This document shows, in pieces, positions 52,669 to 60,930 of a stretch of DNA of 64,000 nucleotides. The stretch's first letter is position 1. Every line of letters begins with the position of its first letter. The notes beneath the pieces were generated by a model. The model was not told the DNA's origin, did not search any database, and was given only the letters and a program-made list of their open reading frames with translations. Source of the stretch: Cellvibrio sp. UBA7671. Its GTDB lineage: Bacteria > Pseudomonadota > Gammaproteobacteria > Pseudomonadales > Cellvibrionaceae. The stretch spans positions 545,360-609,359 of the forward strand of contig DLHJ01000016.1 in assembly GCA_002483145.1 (NCBI GenBank). The letters are read 5' to 3'. A program made the translations under genes and the position numbers.

Positions 52669-54918
52669 TCAGAGTGTGTAGCCTAAGGCTTCTGCTTTTT
52701 TAAATGAGGCATCGGATTCCGGCAGCAGTTGGTTGTAACCCTGCGCCAGCCCCAACACATAATAGGCCTCCGCTGTTTGGGGTGATGCTTTTACCGCTTG
52801 CTGTGCGGTCGCCAAGGATTTTTCATAGGCGCCGTTTTTAATGTGCAATTTAGTCAGTGCAATTAAACTGGCTACATCCGTTTTGCCATTACTTTCCAGT
52901 GCGATTAATTCTGCTGCAGTTTTATTGTATTCATAACTCAGCGTCCAATCATTGGATTCGTTCAGCTCGTTGGTTTTTTGATAAAAATCGCCATAATCTT
53001 TCAGCGCAACGTTTACCGCTTTTACGGTGAGATTCTGAGTGACGATATAGCGATTGTTTTCCTGCTTGCCGGTTTGGGTCAGGGTGTAATAGGTGTTATC
53101 AATATTTTCGCCCTGGGTTTTCAAACGCAAATGGTGATCGCCATCGGGGCTGGTAAATACCACGCGCGAGCGCAGGCTGTAACCCGGATCCACCACGTAG
53201 GGTTGCTTGCGGTCTTGCACTTTGTGCAGGTTGCGTAAATCGGCGAATAAATTGGTGAGTTGGGTAATGCTGAAACTGTAATTGATGGGATCTTTTTCGC
53301 CGCCCCACACATTGGTAAAGTTAAAGCGGCCGCTAATAGTGAATGGCTGCCACAAATTATCGGCATTGCTTGCTGTGAGTTCAGTGACCTCAGCGGAGTT
53401 GTAAATTTGGCCGATCAATTCGCGGAAATATTTGTCGCGCTCACTGGAATACTGCCACATGCTGCGCAGGCGCTGTTCGTACAATCCACCAAAATGTAAT
53501 TTGAAGCTCGCCTGCGCATCGCGGCCACTAAATTTATCAAACACTAGTTCCAGTTCAGCAAAATGGTCTTTGGCTGGCAGTGAGGGCAACACGCTGATTG
53601 CTTGTGTTTCGTTATTTACAACCAGTGCGGGTTGACCTTCTATGCCCACTGAAAACCCTGGGTACAAACTGGTTTCGCCGGTGGTATCCATCCAGATTTC
53701 TGGCAGGCCATTTTGTGCGGGGATATGCACAATCATATGGTCAAAACTCACCCCAGGTACTTGCATGTCCGGAATGCCGCGCCCACGCGTGATAATTAAT
53801 GCGGGGTCAGCTGCTATACCTAATTTGCGTAATAACATCACTGCTAGTACGGTTTGGTCTTTGCAATCGCCGTAACCATTTTTAAGCACTTCAAATGCAT
53901 CGTGCGGTTCATAGCCTCCGCGCCCTACATGCGCAAATACATAGCGCACGCGATCCTGTATTGCGCGGTAAACCGCTTTGGTTTTTGCTTCCGGTGTCAG
54001 TGCAGTTTTTTTAATCTCTGCAATTAATGCATCGAGTTTGGCGTCGCTCACCAAGTGTGGTTCGACCAAATTGTCGGCCCAGCGTGCAACGTCATTCCAT
54101 TTTGCGGTGGTGGATACGCGCAAGTAGGGCGCGTAGTTGTGTTCGCGCGTCATGGCGTTTTGCAATTCAATTTTGGCGAGATTTTTTCCTGTCCAGATAA
54201 TGGTCTGCTGCGCGCCCTTGGTGCTACGCTTCTCGCTAATCTGATAGCGGCTGGTATCGCTGCTGACAAGATTAATATTGATCGGTGCAGTAATGTGTAA
54301 TTCGCTCATCACAATCGCATCGGCACGTGAGCCTTGCCCCGCAGCACGATCTTCCCACCAGTGGAAACTAAAACTGTCAAACCATTGGTCGGGAACCATT
54401 TTTTTGGTGTCGGTATAGCGATACTGGAATTCGATAATCGAACCCTTGCGCACATTAGGTAGCGAAAATAATAATTCCTTGCGGTCGTGATAAAAATTTT
54501 CGTCAGTCGGGCTTTGGATTTGGGTGGCATCGGCTTTGATGCTATCCATCTTGCCGTCCGGTGTGCGCACATTGGCGAACTCAAGTGCTATGTCTTCGTA
54601 AAAGCTGTTGAAGCTTACGCTGATCTGGCTGTAGTCGCGCACGGCTTCATCGCTGTTAATGTAGACCGCCACATAAGAAGTGGCATGGCTCATCAATTGT
54701 TCGTCGATATGCACCTGGGTTTTGCGCAAGAGGACTTGCGCTTCACTCTTGTCATCTGCCTTGACACTGCGTGCCAGCGTTTTTAATGCAGGGGCGATGC
54801 GCTCAATTTTTTTAGGTTCAATTTTGTGATCGTCCGCCAATACTTGCCCGCCAGTGATTAGCAGGCTAAATGCCAACAGATAACGCAGGCAACACATCTT
54901 GCTTAAAAAATCTGACAC
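52669..54918 (-). CDS. DUF3857 / transglutaminase-like exported protein with TPR-like end
   Basis: The protein has 749 residues. A signal peptide (LAFSLLITGGQVLADD) is followed by a DUF3857 beta domain (about 40-250) and a transglutaminase-like core with a plausible triad: Cys in GYGDCKDQTVLAVMLLRKLGI, His in VSFDHMIVHIPA and Asp in IWMDTTGE. A beta-rich domain follows, and at the end is a TPR-like hairpin (GAYEKSLATAQQAVKASPQTAEAYYVLGLA). The family is common in Bacteroidetes and Gammaproteobacteria without a settled role; peptide cross-linking or cleavage is possible. First gene of a two-gene unit with the TPR lipoprotein. Confidence 0.82.
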   Translation of the reverse strand: MSDFLSKMCCLRYLLAFSLLITGGQVLADDHKIEPKKIERIAPALKTLARSVKADDKSEAQVLLRKTQVHIDEQLMSHATSYVAVYINSDEAVRDYSQISVSFNSFYEDIALEFANVRTPDGKMDSIKADATQIQSPTDENFYHDRKELLFSLPNVRKGSIIEFQYRYTDTKKMVPDQWFDSFSFHWWEDRAAGQGSRADAIVMSELHITAPININLVSSDTSRYQISEKRSTKGAQQTIIWTGKNLAKIELQNAMTREHNYAPYLRVSTTAKWNDVARWADNLVEPHLVSDAKLDALIAEIKKTALTPEAKTKAVYRAIQDRVRYVFAHVGRGGYEPHDAFEVLKNGYGDCKDQTVLAVMLLRKLGIAADPALIITRGRGIPDMQVPGVSFDHMIVHIPAQNGLPEIWMDTTGETSLYPGFSVGIEGQPALVVNNETQAISVLPSLPAKDHFAELELVFDKFSGRDAQASFKLHFGGLYEQRLRSMWQYSSERDKYFRELIGQIYNSAEVTELTASNADNLWQPFTISGRFNFTNVWGGEKDPINYSFSITQLTNLFADLRNLHKVQDRKQPYVVDPGYSLRSRVVFTSPDGDHHLRLKTQGENIDNTYYTLTQTGKQENNRYIVTQNLTVKAVNVALKDYGDFYQKTNELNESNDWTLSYEYNKTAAELIALESNGKTDVASLIALTKLHIKNGAYEKSLATAQQAVKASPQTAEAYYVLGLAQGYNQLLPESDASFKKAEALGYTL

Positions 54919-55050
54919 GCATTCTCTCCAAAACGATACGAATTTAAAAAACAGTAGCGATTGTTTTTATTGTGATTGGCTGTAGTACATTTTGTTGTAG
55001 TCCCATCGCTACTTTTTATCTATTACTACTCTAACTTGAGGGCGCTTAAA

Positions 55051-56043
55051 TTACAGTGCAATCCATTTGCGCTCGGCGGCACTTTTAAAAATTGCATCGA
55101 TCGCGCGCATATTGGCGATAGCATCATCCAGCGATGTTGGTACAGGGCTGTTGTTGAAAACGCTGAGTGCTAAGGCATCGCCCATAGTGCCGTAATGATT
55201 GCTATCAGGAACTTCAATCACTTCCTGCACGCGGTTGCGGGTAATGCGTACGCGCTGCACTGGCTCGCTGCTATCGTTGTAAAAGGGGCGCTCAAGGTAC
55301 AAGCTGCCTTCATCGCCAATTGCCTCGGCATATTGAATCGGTTCAATTTTGGTGGCGGCAGTAAAGCTCGCGCTACCAGCAGAAAATTCCATCAAACCGG
55401 AGGTCAAACAATCCACTTCTTCACCGGGCATAGGTGTGATGTGGCCGAGCACTTGTGTTGGCTCTTCGTTAAATAACCAGCGCGACAGTGAAATGGAATA
55501 GCAACCAATATCCAGCAGAGCACCACCGCCCCATTCAGCTTTATTGCGAATGTTATCCGGCTCGCGGTTGTTGTAAGAAAAGTGCGAATGCACCGCATGC
55601 AATTTGCCGATCCGGCCTTCATCAACCAGTTGTTTGGCGAGTTGCCATTGCGGATGAAAACGATACATAAACGCCTCCATCACTTTCAGTTGTGGATGGG
55701 CGCTGGCAGCATCGACCAGACGCTGTGCGTCGGCAGTATTCAAACCCAGGGGTTTTTCGCAGAGAACATGTTTGCCCGCTTGCAGTGCTTTGATCGACCA
55801 GTCCACGTGCAAGTGGTTGGGCAGCGGGTTGTAAATCGCATCGATATCCGGATCAGCCAGCATTTCCTCGTAGGTGCCGTAAGCGCGCTCGATATGTAAT
55901 TCATCGGCTACCCTGCGTGCACTTTGTTCATCGCGCGAGCAAATGGCGAGCACTTGGTTGTGGGCAGATTTTTGCAGAGCGGGAATGACTTTTTCACGGC
56001 CGATTTTGGCGGTGCTGAGCACGCCCCAACGGAGTTTTTTCAT
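55051..56043 (-). CDS. Gfo/Idh/MocA-family NAD(P)-dependent sugar oxidoreductase
   Basis: The protein has 330 residues. The N-terminal Rossmann fold begins KLRWGVLSTAKIGREKVIPAL, with the catalytic lysine in HVLCEKPLGLN and a C-terminal alpha/beta domain containing GGGALLDIGCYSISLSRWLF. This resembles the group that includes D-xylose dehydrogenases and dihydrodiol dehydrogenases. The substrate is not determined by sequence; sugar or sugar-derived alcohols are likely. It stands alone and is divergent from the RebB-like gene. Confidence 0.85.
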   Translation of the reverse strand: MKKLRWGVLSTAKIGREKVIPALQKSAHNQVLAICSRDEQSARRVADELHIERAYGTYEEMLADPDIDAIYNPLPNHLHVDWSIKALQAGKHVLCEKPLGLNTADAQRLVDAASAHPQLKVMEAFMYRFHPQWQLAKQLVDEGRIGKLHAVHSHFSYNNREPDNIRNKAEWGGGALLDIGCYSISLSRWLFNEEPTQVLGHITPMPGEEVDCLTSGLMEFSAGSASFTAATKIEPIQYAEAIGDEGSLYLERPFYNDSSEPVQRVRITRNRVQEVIEVPDSNHYGTMGDALALSVFNNSPVPTSLDDAIANMRAIDAIFKSAAERKWIAL

Positions 56044-56150
56044 GGATGATCCTGTGCGTAAAAGCCTGAGTGGCCGGATGGATAACAGAAGCCCAGTGTA
56101 GATGATTTTGCCTGTTATTTGGCTGTAAATGCGGTATTGATTTGTCTTTT

Positions 56151-56192
56151 ACCTGCGCTGTTATAGCGTGTACCTCCGCTGTTATGGCGTGT
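56151..56192. repeat. Two tandem 21-bp near-palindromic repeats
   Basis: Units 56151-56171 and 56172-56192 (ACCTGCGCTGTTATAGCGTGT and its partner) differ at two positions. Each holds a small dyad of the type CGCT-GTTAT-AGCG. They lie midway (about 107 bases each way) between the divergent Gfo/Idh/MocA and RebB-like genes, where a regulator would bind. Confidence 0.6.
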
Positions 56193-56299
56193 AACTTGGC
56201 GATAGCCCTGTGTTTGGCTAGGCTACACTGGTCCGCCTGTAATTATCCGGGCGGGCTTTATTACAAGGTATGTTTTTTCACATTCAACAGGAGCCTGAT

Positions 56300-56863
56300 A
56301 TGGCTTTTCCAACAGCAGTTAATTCTCAAATCACCGATGCAGTGACCCAAGCCAACACCAAAACTATCGGTGAGTCGCCCGCTATTGCGATGGGCAATCT
56401 CTTTCAATCAACCTCGCAAGCACTTGCCAGTGCAGCGTTCAATGCGACCTATGCGCAGCAGCAGTTCGCGGTAACGGTGCAGGCTGCAACCACCATGTGT
56501 GTTGCGTTAATTTGTTCTGTGGATACGGATCGCAGTGCCGATGGCATCAAAGCCAATCTCGACAACGCAAAAGCGAGCCTTGACCAAACCTTGGCGGCTG
56601 CGAATGTCACGGAGCGGGTTGATGAAGCAGTGCACGCGGCTTTGCAAAATGTGCTGGGTTCAGCGGGCGACTTTAGCTATGGCACACGCGCAGTGATGGA
56701 TGCTTTTGCATCGTCATTAGCGCAGTTGTCGGCTAACACCCACCGCACTTCAATGGATGTGATTCGTGCTGCTGCCACTGCAACCACCTTGGCTGCGATG
56801 ATTAAGTCTCCGGAAAATGCAGGCAACTACGAAAAAGTGTTGGAGTTAATAAAACGAATGTAA
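56300..56863 (+). CDS. RebB-like R-body family protein, apparent tandem duplication
   Basis: This 187-residue, Ala/Thr/Gln-rich protein starts MAFPTAVNSQITDAVTQAN, followed by TKTIGESPAIAMGNLFQS and ALASAAFNATYAQQQFAV. These match the RebB ('killing trait') family, whose members build the coiled R bodies of Paramecium endosymbionts and occur widely as orphan genes. It is nearly twice the usual length of about 100. Residues about 112-175 appear to repeat the first half, both ending AAT....A(L/M)I. The ATG at 56300 has AGGAG six bases upstream; an earlier ATG at 56270 is less likely. No rebA, rebC or rebD is near. Possible role: polymerising toxin, envelope ribbon, or an unrelated signal-controlled protein. 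Confidence 0.75.
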   Translation: MAFPTAVNSQITDAVTQANTKTIGESPAIAMGNLFQSTSQALASAAFNATYAQQQFAVTVQAATTMCVALICSVDTDRSADGIKANLDNAKASLDQTLAAANVTERVDEAVHAALQNVLGSAGDFSYGTRAVMDAFASSLAQLSANTHRTSMDVIRAAATATTLAAMIKSPENAGNYEKVLELIKRM

Positions 56864-56919
56864 ATGTTGTGCCATCGGCTGCGCGGGCATCTGTTAAAAA
56901 ACGATGCCCGCGTGCGCCA

Positions 56920-57582
56920 TTACCAGGGCAATACCTCACCATTGGAATGCCAGAATGTGCCGCTGTTTTCCAGCGTCAATCCAGCGATGCGCTGGTTTAA
57001 TCGCTGGGCAGCTTCATCCGCAGAAATATCGCCACCAAAATTCACCATCGCCGTTTGCACATAACCTGGGTGCAGTATTGCCACGGCAATACTGCGCGGT
57101 TTTAAATCCCGCGCGAGTGACATAGCTGCCGCGTTCAGTGCAGCCTTGGACATGCGGTAACCGTAATAACCGCCGGAACTGTTATCGGCAATTGAACCCA
57201 TACGGCTGGTAATAAACGCGATTTTTGCCCCCGCAGTTAAATTACCGAGCAGCGCTTCAGTCACACGCAAAGGTGCTTCAGCGTTGATCAAAAATTGTTG
57301 CTGGATGGAGTTGTAATCAATATTTCCCAACATTTCATGCTGGAAAATTCCCGCGTTGTTGATCAGCAAATCAATCGATTTACCCTCCAATGTATCGGCG
57401 AGTTGCGCGAGCGCATGCGCATCACTTACATCCACACCGGCAATGACGCGCGCGCCCGATTCGGTTAATTCTGGTGATGCCGTCCGGCACAGTCCGATCA
57501 CTTTCCAGCCTTGCGCCAGATAGGTTTTGCACAAAGCCAGGCCAATGCCGCGATTCGCGCCGGTAATCAATGCTGTTTTCAT
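56920..57582 (-). CDS. Short-chain dehydrogenase/reductase
   Basis: This 220-residue protein is a classical SDR: cofactor motif TALITGANRGIGLAL (TGxxxGIG) at about residues 3-17, NNAG in the DLLINNAGIFQ strand, and catalytic Tyr/Lys in YYGYRMSKAALNAAAMSL with Ser in SSGGYYG. The start MKTALITGANRG has GGAG nine bases upstream; 12 extra codons to an earlier ATG (57618) are unlikely. Substrate unknown. It follows the DUF2798 gene, and the LysR gene diverges from both, so the three may form one response. Confidence 0.88.
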   Translation of the reverse strand: MKTALITGANRGIGLALCKTYLAQGWKVIGLCRTASPELTESGARVIAGVDVSDAHALAQLADTLEGKSIDLLINNAGIFQHEMLGNIDYNSIQQQFLINAEAPLRVTEALLGNLTAGAKIAFITSRMGSIADNSSGGYYGYRMSKAALNAAAMSLARDLKPRSIAVAILHPGYVQTAMVNFGGDISADEAAQRLNQRIAGLTLENSGTFWHSNGEVLPW

Positions 57583-57657
57583 AGTGGTTCGCTCCATTGT
57601 TGAAATTGCGCCAGTCATTTATGGGCGAGAGCGTAACTGATTTGCGGCCGTTGCTGG

Positions 57658-57915
57658 CTAATTTTTTACCGTGTGTTTGACCAACTGCATCACCAGCGGG
57701 CGCACCAGCAAAATACAAAAGAAGGCCGAAGGCATGGCGATACTATAGGCATGAATCACCTGTGCCAGATAGTGGTCGGCAATGCCGCTGTTGGCCGCCA
57801 CGATAATCAGTGACATCAGGAATGCCATGATCGCTGACATATAAAATGCGAACACAAAGGGCGTGAATTTGGCGGGCAGTTTTTTGCTGCCGGATTGAAC
57901 CGTGAGCTCTTGCAT
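57658..57915 (-). CDS. DUF2798 small membrane protein
   Basis: The protein has 85 residues with two membrane segments (about 18-42 and 52-74), beginning after KLPAKFTPFVFAFYMSAIMAF. This matches the DUF2798 family of two-helix inner-membrane proteins of unknown function. It lies 75 bases before the SDR gene on the same strand, with the LysR-type gene diverging 151 bases away. Confidence 0.82.
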   Translation of the reverse strand: MQELTVQSGSKKLPAKFTPFVFAFYMSAIMAFLMSLIIVAANSGIADHYLAQVIHAYSIAMPSAFFCILLVRPLVMQLVKHTVKN

Positions 57916-58066
57916 GATTGATACCTTCAGGATGATTTTAGCCGGGCTAACCCGACCTGACAGGGTGCACTCTAAAGCGCAGCCCTCCGCTTCGGTAGAC
58001 GCTTGGCGGTATATGCTGTATTAAGCAAAGCTTGATAATCTCATCAACTATTCGGAAGCTAAGGCT

Positions 58067-58993
58067 ATGGATACTCTGCGCGGTATTGAGTGTTTTGTAA
58101 GGGCTGTTGAAGGTGGCAGTATTGCGGCAGCAGCGCGGCGAGTGGGAATCAGCGCGGCGGCGACCAGCCAGAATATCGCCCGTTTGGAATCCTATTTGGG
58201 CGTGCGCTTGCTCACGCGTACAACGCGCAGCCTCGCTACAACCGATGCAGGCAAAGTCTATTACGACAAAGTCGCACTCCTGATCCACGAGTTGGAGCTG
58301 GCGCGTTCGGCGGTGACGGATACAGAGCAAGAATTGCAGGGGCGCTTGTGTATCGCCTCCACCGCCGCCTTTAGTCGCCATGTGCTGGCGCCGCTCATTC
58401 CCGCGTTTAACCAGCGCTACCCCCGTTTGGAAATTGAACTCACCTCAACTGACCGGCGTGTGGACCACGTGCAGGAATCGGTAGATGTCAGCATCCGCAT
58501 TAAACAGCAGCTGGATGACGGAATGGTCGCGCGCAAGATCGCGACCGTCCCCACCATTTTTTGCGCATCACCTGCCTACATTGCGCGCGCAGGTCGGCCA
58601 TCAACCCCGGCGGATTTGCGCGAGCACGATTGTTTGGTGTTTCGCCTCGCAGCCGACGGCCGATTTTTGCGCTGGGGATTTGTCGAAAACGGTTTGCGTT
58701 TTGATGCAGAAGTGCGCGCGGCGATTATCAGCGACGACATAGATGTGCTCGCCCGCCTCGCACTCGCGGGCGGCGGCATTACCCGTTTGGCTGCATTTGT
58801 CGCCAACGACTATTTGCGCAGTGGAGAATTGAAGGAATTATTTACCTGCGACGAGTGCACCGGTTTTAATGCAGAAATTGAACCTCTGGATTTTTATGCC
58901 TGCGTGCGCGACCGCCACCAATTAACGCCGAAAGTACGCGCGTTTATGGATTATTTGGTGGAGGCGCTGCCTGCGGAATGGCGGGTGGGGTAA
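58067..58993 (+). CDS. LysR-type transcriptional regulator
   Basis: The protein has 308 residues. An N-terminal winged helix-turn-helix (MDTLRGIECFVRAVEGGSI, AAARRVGISAAATSQNIARLE, VRLLTRTTRSLATTDAG) is followed by a periplasmic-binding-protein-like effector domain (about 90-300). LysR regulators usually control the divergent neighbour, here DUF2798 and the SDR; many members of this branch (CrgA/AaeR-like) respond to aromatic or redox-active compounds. The inducer is unknown. Confidence 0.9.
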   Translation: MDTLRGIECFVRAVEGGSIAAAARRVGISAAATSQNIARLESYLGVRLLTRTTRSLATTDAGKVYYDKVALLIHELELARSAVTDTEQELQGRLCIASTAAFSRHVLAPLIPAFNQRYPRLEIELTSTDRRVDHVQESVDVSIRIKQQLDDGMVARKIATVPTIFCASPAYIARAGRPSTPADLREHDCLVFRLAADGRFLRWGFVENGLRFDAEVRAAIISDDIDVLARLALAGGGITRLAAFVANDYLRSGELKELFTCDECTGFNAEIEPLDFYACVRDRHQLTPKVRAFMDYLVEALPAEWRVG

Positions 58994-59041
58994 TCGTCGT
59001 CACTGGGTAAGCCTGTGTGTGATTCTAAAAACGATAACAAT

Positions 59042-59074
59042 AAATAAAGGCGGTCAAAAAAACCGCCTTTATTT
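59042..59074. terminator. Strong bidirectional terminator
   Basis: AAATAAAGGCGGT and ACCGCCTTTATTT form a 13-base stem with a seven-base loop, followed by T. It lies between the convergent LysR gene and the 105-residue unknown gene and marks the edge of the core-like DNA. Confidence 0.9.
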
Positions 59075-59076
59075 TT

Positions 59077-59394
59077 TTACATGCGCGACTGTTTACTAAG
59101 ATGCAAATCAATCCTCTCAACCACATGCGCAATACAATTAATTGCGGTCTGCGGTAATTTTATCTTGTCCACTACATCGTCAAACAATACTTCCAACAGA
59201 CACGCCTGACACCACAGCCGATAAACCGCATCGGCATCGGTTTTATTCGGCAGAGGCTTACTAATCACGGTAAGAACTTTGCCTTCGGGTGAATGAATTT
59301 CAAGTCGGGATTGTTGAAAAAACGCGTATTGGGTTCGGTCGAGTTTGATAGCGCAGGAATTGGGGAAAGTGGGGGAAGAGGTTGCATTATCCAT
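59077..59394 (-). CDS. Hypothetical protein
   Basis: The protein has 105 residues with a predicted alpha/beta pattern; features are RLEIHSPEGKVLTVISKPLP and a C-terminal helical half (DADAVYRLWCQACLLEVLFDD, AINCIAHVVERIDLHL). No family was recognised, and it has neither signal peptide nor membrane segment. The ATG at 59394 is preceded by a long structured non-coding region. It reads away from that region and ends at the shared terminator. Its presence in an accessory stretch, together with the upstream RNA-like sequence, suggests phage or island origin, but this is only inference. Confidence 0.5.
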   Translation of the reverse strand: MDNATSSPTFPNSCAIKLDRTQYAFFQQSRLEIHSPEGKVLTVISKPLPNKTDADAVYRLWCQACLLEVLFDDVVDKIKLPQTAINCIAHVVERIDLHLSKQSRM

Positions 59395-60182
59395 AATAAA
59401 AATCTCGCTAATCTGCTGTTATGTAACCGCCGCATGAAGTCGTAGTTCATGGAGGCGGACTGGACAGGGTTACGACCACCGGCAGCAGATCACACCGGCC
59501 CACCCGAAGGTGGCCCCGCCCAGCCGCCATAACAAACAGGCAAAGCTGTGGCAGGGCACAAAATGTTCACACATTTTGTGCCGATCTACTGCGGGGGTCG
59601 TAGTCCCGGCTGCGGGATTTACCGCAGCGGGGGCAGGTTAGAGGATGAGGGTAGTGCTGTCAACGCGCGCGCAGTAATGGGCTGTAATTCAAATTGGCGT
59701 TAAATGCTGCAATAGTCTTTAATGTTTCTATTGCCAAGGTGAGCCACATCGGCTCAGGTGTACTGGGTGTTTTCCCTTCTCAACATGGATAAATGGAATG
59801 CGTTTTCTTGATTCATTTTATTTTTGAAGAGTGGCTGTGCACCGGTAGTTTGGTGCGGGTCAATGTGTTTACGAGCCGCAACAGATTGAAGGGCAACAAC
59901 GTGCCCAAAGTAATCTGAGAACTCATTTCTGAGTTGTGAATAATGTAGGTTGCTGGTGAGGTTACGAACCGCAACGGATTTAAGGTCAGTAAGGTGCCCA
60001 AAGCGGAAGTTTAAAAATAGAGGCCGTATATCTCCTAATTTATTAAACCGTACACTTCCAACTTTATTTGTGTTGATTGCTAAGATATTACTGCATCTAG
60101 TATTTTGAAAGGGGTAGGGTTAATCTGCCCATAAGGCATTGGGGCGTTGAATAAACTTTTAAGCGAAGGATGAATTATCGCA
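59395..60182. other. Intergenic region with structured sequence and repeats
   Basis: The 788 bases hold no credible gene. About 59415-59660 is G+C-rich and dense in short inverted pairs, and includes GACAGGGTTACGACC, which recalls C4-type antisense RNAs of phages without proving it. It also has a perfect 12-base hairpin at 59555-59582 (GGCACAAAATGT / ACATTTTGTGCC). From 59.8 to 60.0 kb lie two diverged 43-base direct repeats, listed separately. The rest is A+T-rich and seems to be the leader of the next gene. Confidence 0.5.
59868..60003. repeat. Two diverged 43-bp direct repeats, 93-bp period
   Basis: Copies at 59868-59910 and 59961-60003 agree at about 35 of 43 positions, sharing TTACGA-CCGCAAC and GTGCCCAAAG. 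The 50-base spacer contains CTCATTTCTGAG. Only two copies are seen and they are imperfect, so this is not a CRISPR array. Related short cores occur again beyond the TIR gene. Confidence 0.65.
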
Positions 60183-60881
60183 ATGGAAAAACACAACATT
60201 TCACCCGACCGGATCACTAAGCCTATTCAATTACTAGGCGCGTGGCTTGTGGGTCTGCTAACCATTGATACGGCATTTTTAATGGCGGCTGCAAAAATGG
60301 ATTTGAATTCCTGGCAGTCAGGGGCACTCACAATAGCTGCAATATTAAATGTTCCTATTTTTATTGGTGCCCTTTTTCTTCTGCAAACTAAGTTTCGTCC
60401 TGAGTTGCAAGAAGATTCTTACTATTCAACTTACCTAAATAGCCGTACTAACGAAATAATGAAGGTTTCAAAAATAGACATTCTTCATGACCAGTTAAAC
60501 TCAAAAATTCAGTTATTAGAAAACAAACTTAGTAAAATAAATAATAACGATGAAGAAAATTCATCTCTCTCCACTCTTTCGTATGCTGTTAATGCCAACA
60601 TTAATAATCAGAATAAAATTGAATCAAAATTAGCAGAGCTTGGCGTTCCGGCAATTAGAACATTTGGAGTAAATGGTGGTGAGCCTGAAAATTTGATCGT
60701 AGCTATTGCAGAAAATCTGCCAAAAAACACAGTGAATGAAATATTACTCTTAGCAAAAGAGCTTGGGTTTGAGCATTTCTCTTATATAGAGCATTTTGAA
60801 GATATAGAAGAAGATGTTTTATTCGGTGCATATGGTAAGCCAGACGGAAAAATAATGTTAAAAGCGCTAAAAGCAGCGTAA
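60183..60881 (+). CDS. Two-TM coiled-coil protein, partner of TIR gene
   Basis: The protein has 232 residues. Two close membrane segments (about 18-39 and 48-68; LLGAWLVGLLTIDTAFLMAAA and ALTIAAILNVPIFIGALFLL) form an N-terminal hairpin. A polar region with heptad character (about 90-145, DILHDQLNSKIQLLENKLSK) and a compact C-terminal domain of about 85 residues follow (PAIRTFGVNGGEPENLIVA, LLAKELGFEHFSYIEHFED, ending in DGKIMLKALKAA). No family was recognised. Base composition is clearly richer in A+T than the core genes. The next gene, encoding a TIR-like protein, starts 49 bases on, so the two very likely form one operon. A membrane-anchored effector or sensor role is inferred from layout. 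Confidence 0.7.
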   Translation: MEKHNISPDRITKPIQLLGAWLVGLLTIDTAFLMAAAKMDLNSWQSGALTIAAILNVPIFIGALFLLQTKFRPELQEDSYYSTYLNSRTNEIMKVSKIDILHDQLNSKIQLLENKLSKINNNDEENSSLSTLSYAVNANINNQNKIESKLAELGVPAIRTFGVNGGEPENLIVAIAENLPKNTVNEILLLAKELGFEHFSYIEHFEDIEEDVLFGAYGKPDGKIMLKALKAA

Positions 60882-60930
60882 CGAAGCAATCAAACGGGTG
60901 GTATTTTAAGTTGCATAAGCGAGGTGGAAG

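Noticed and set aside
59265..59450. Small minus-strand reading frame over the start of the 105-residue gene
   Set aside because: It overlaps that gene in another frame and runs into the structured non-coding block; no family features.
59813..60001. Minus-strand 62-codon frame
   Set aside because: It consists mainly of the two diverged direct repeats read as protein, with no ribosome site.
59868..60003. Possible minimal CRISPR array
   Set aside because: Only two copies, eight differences between them, and no cas genes.
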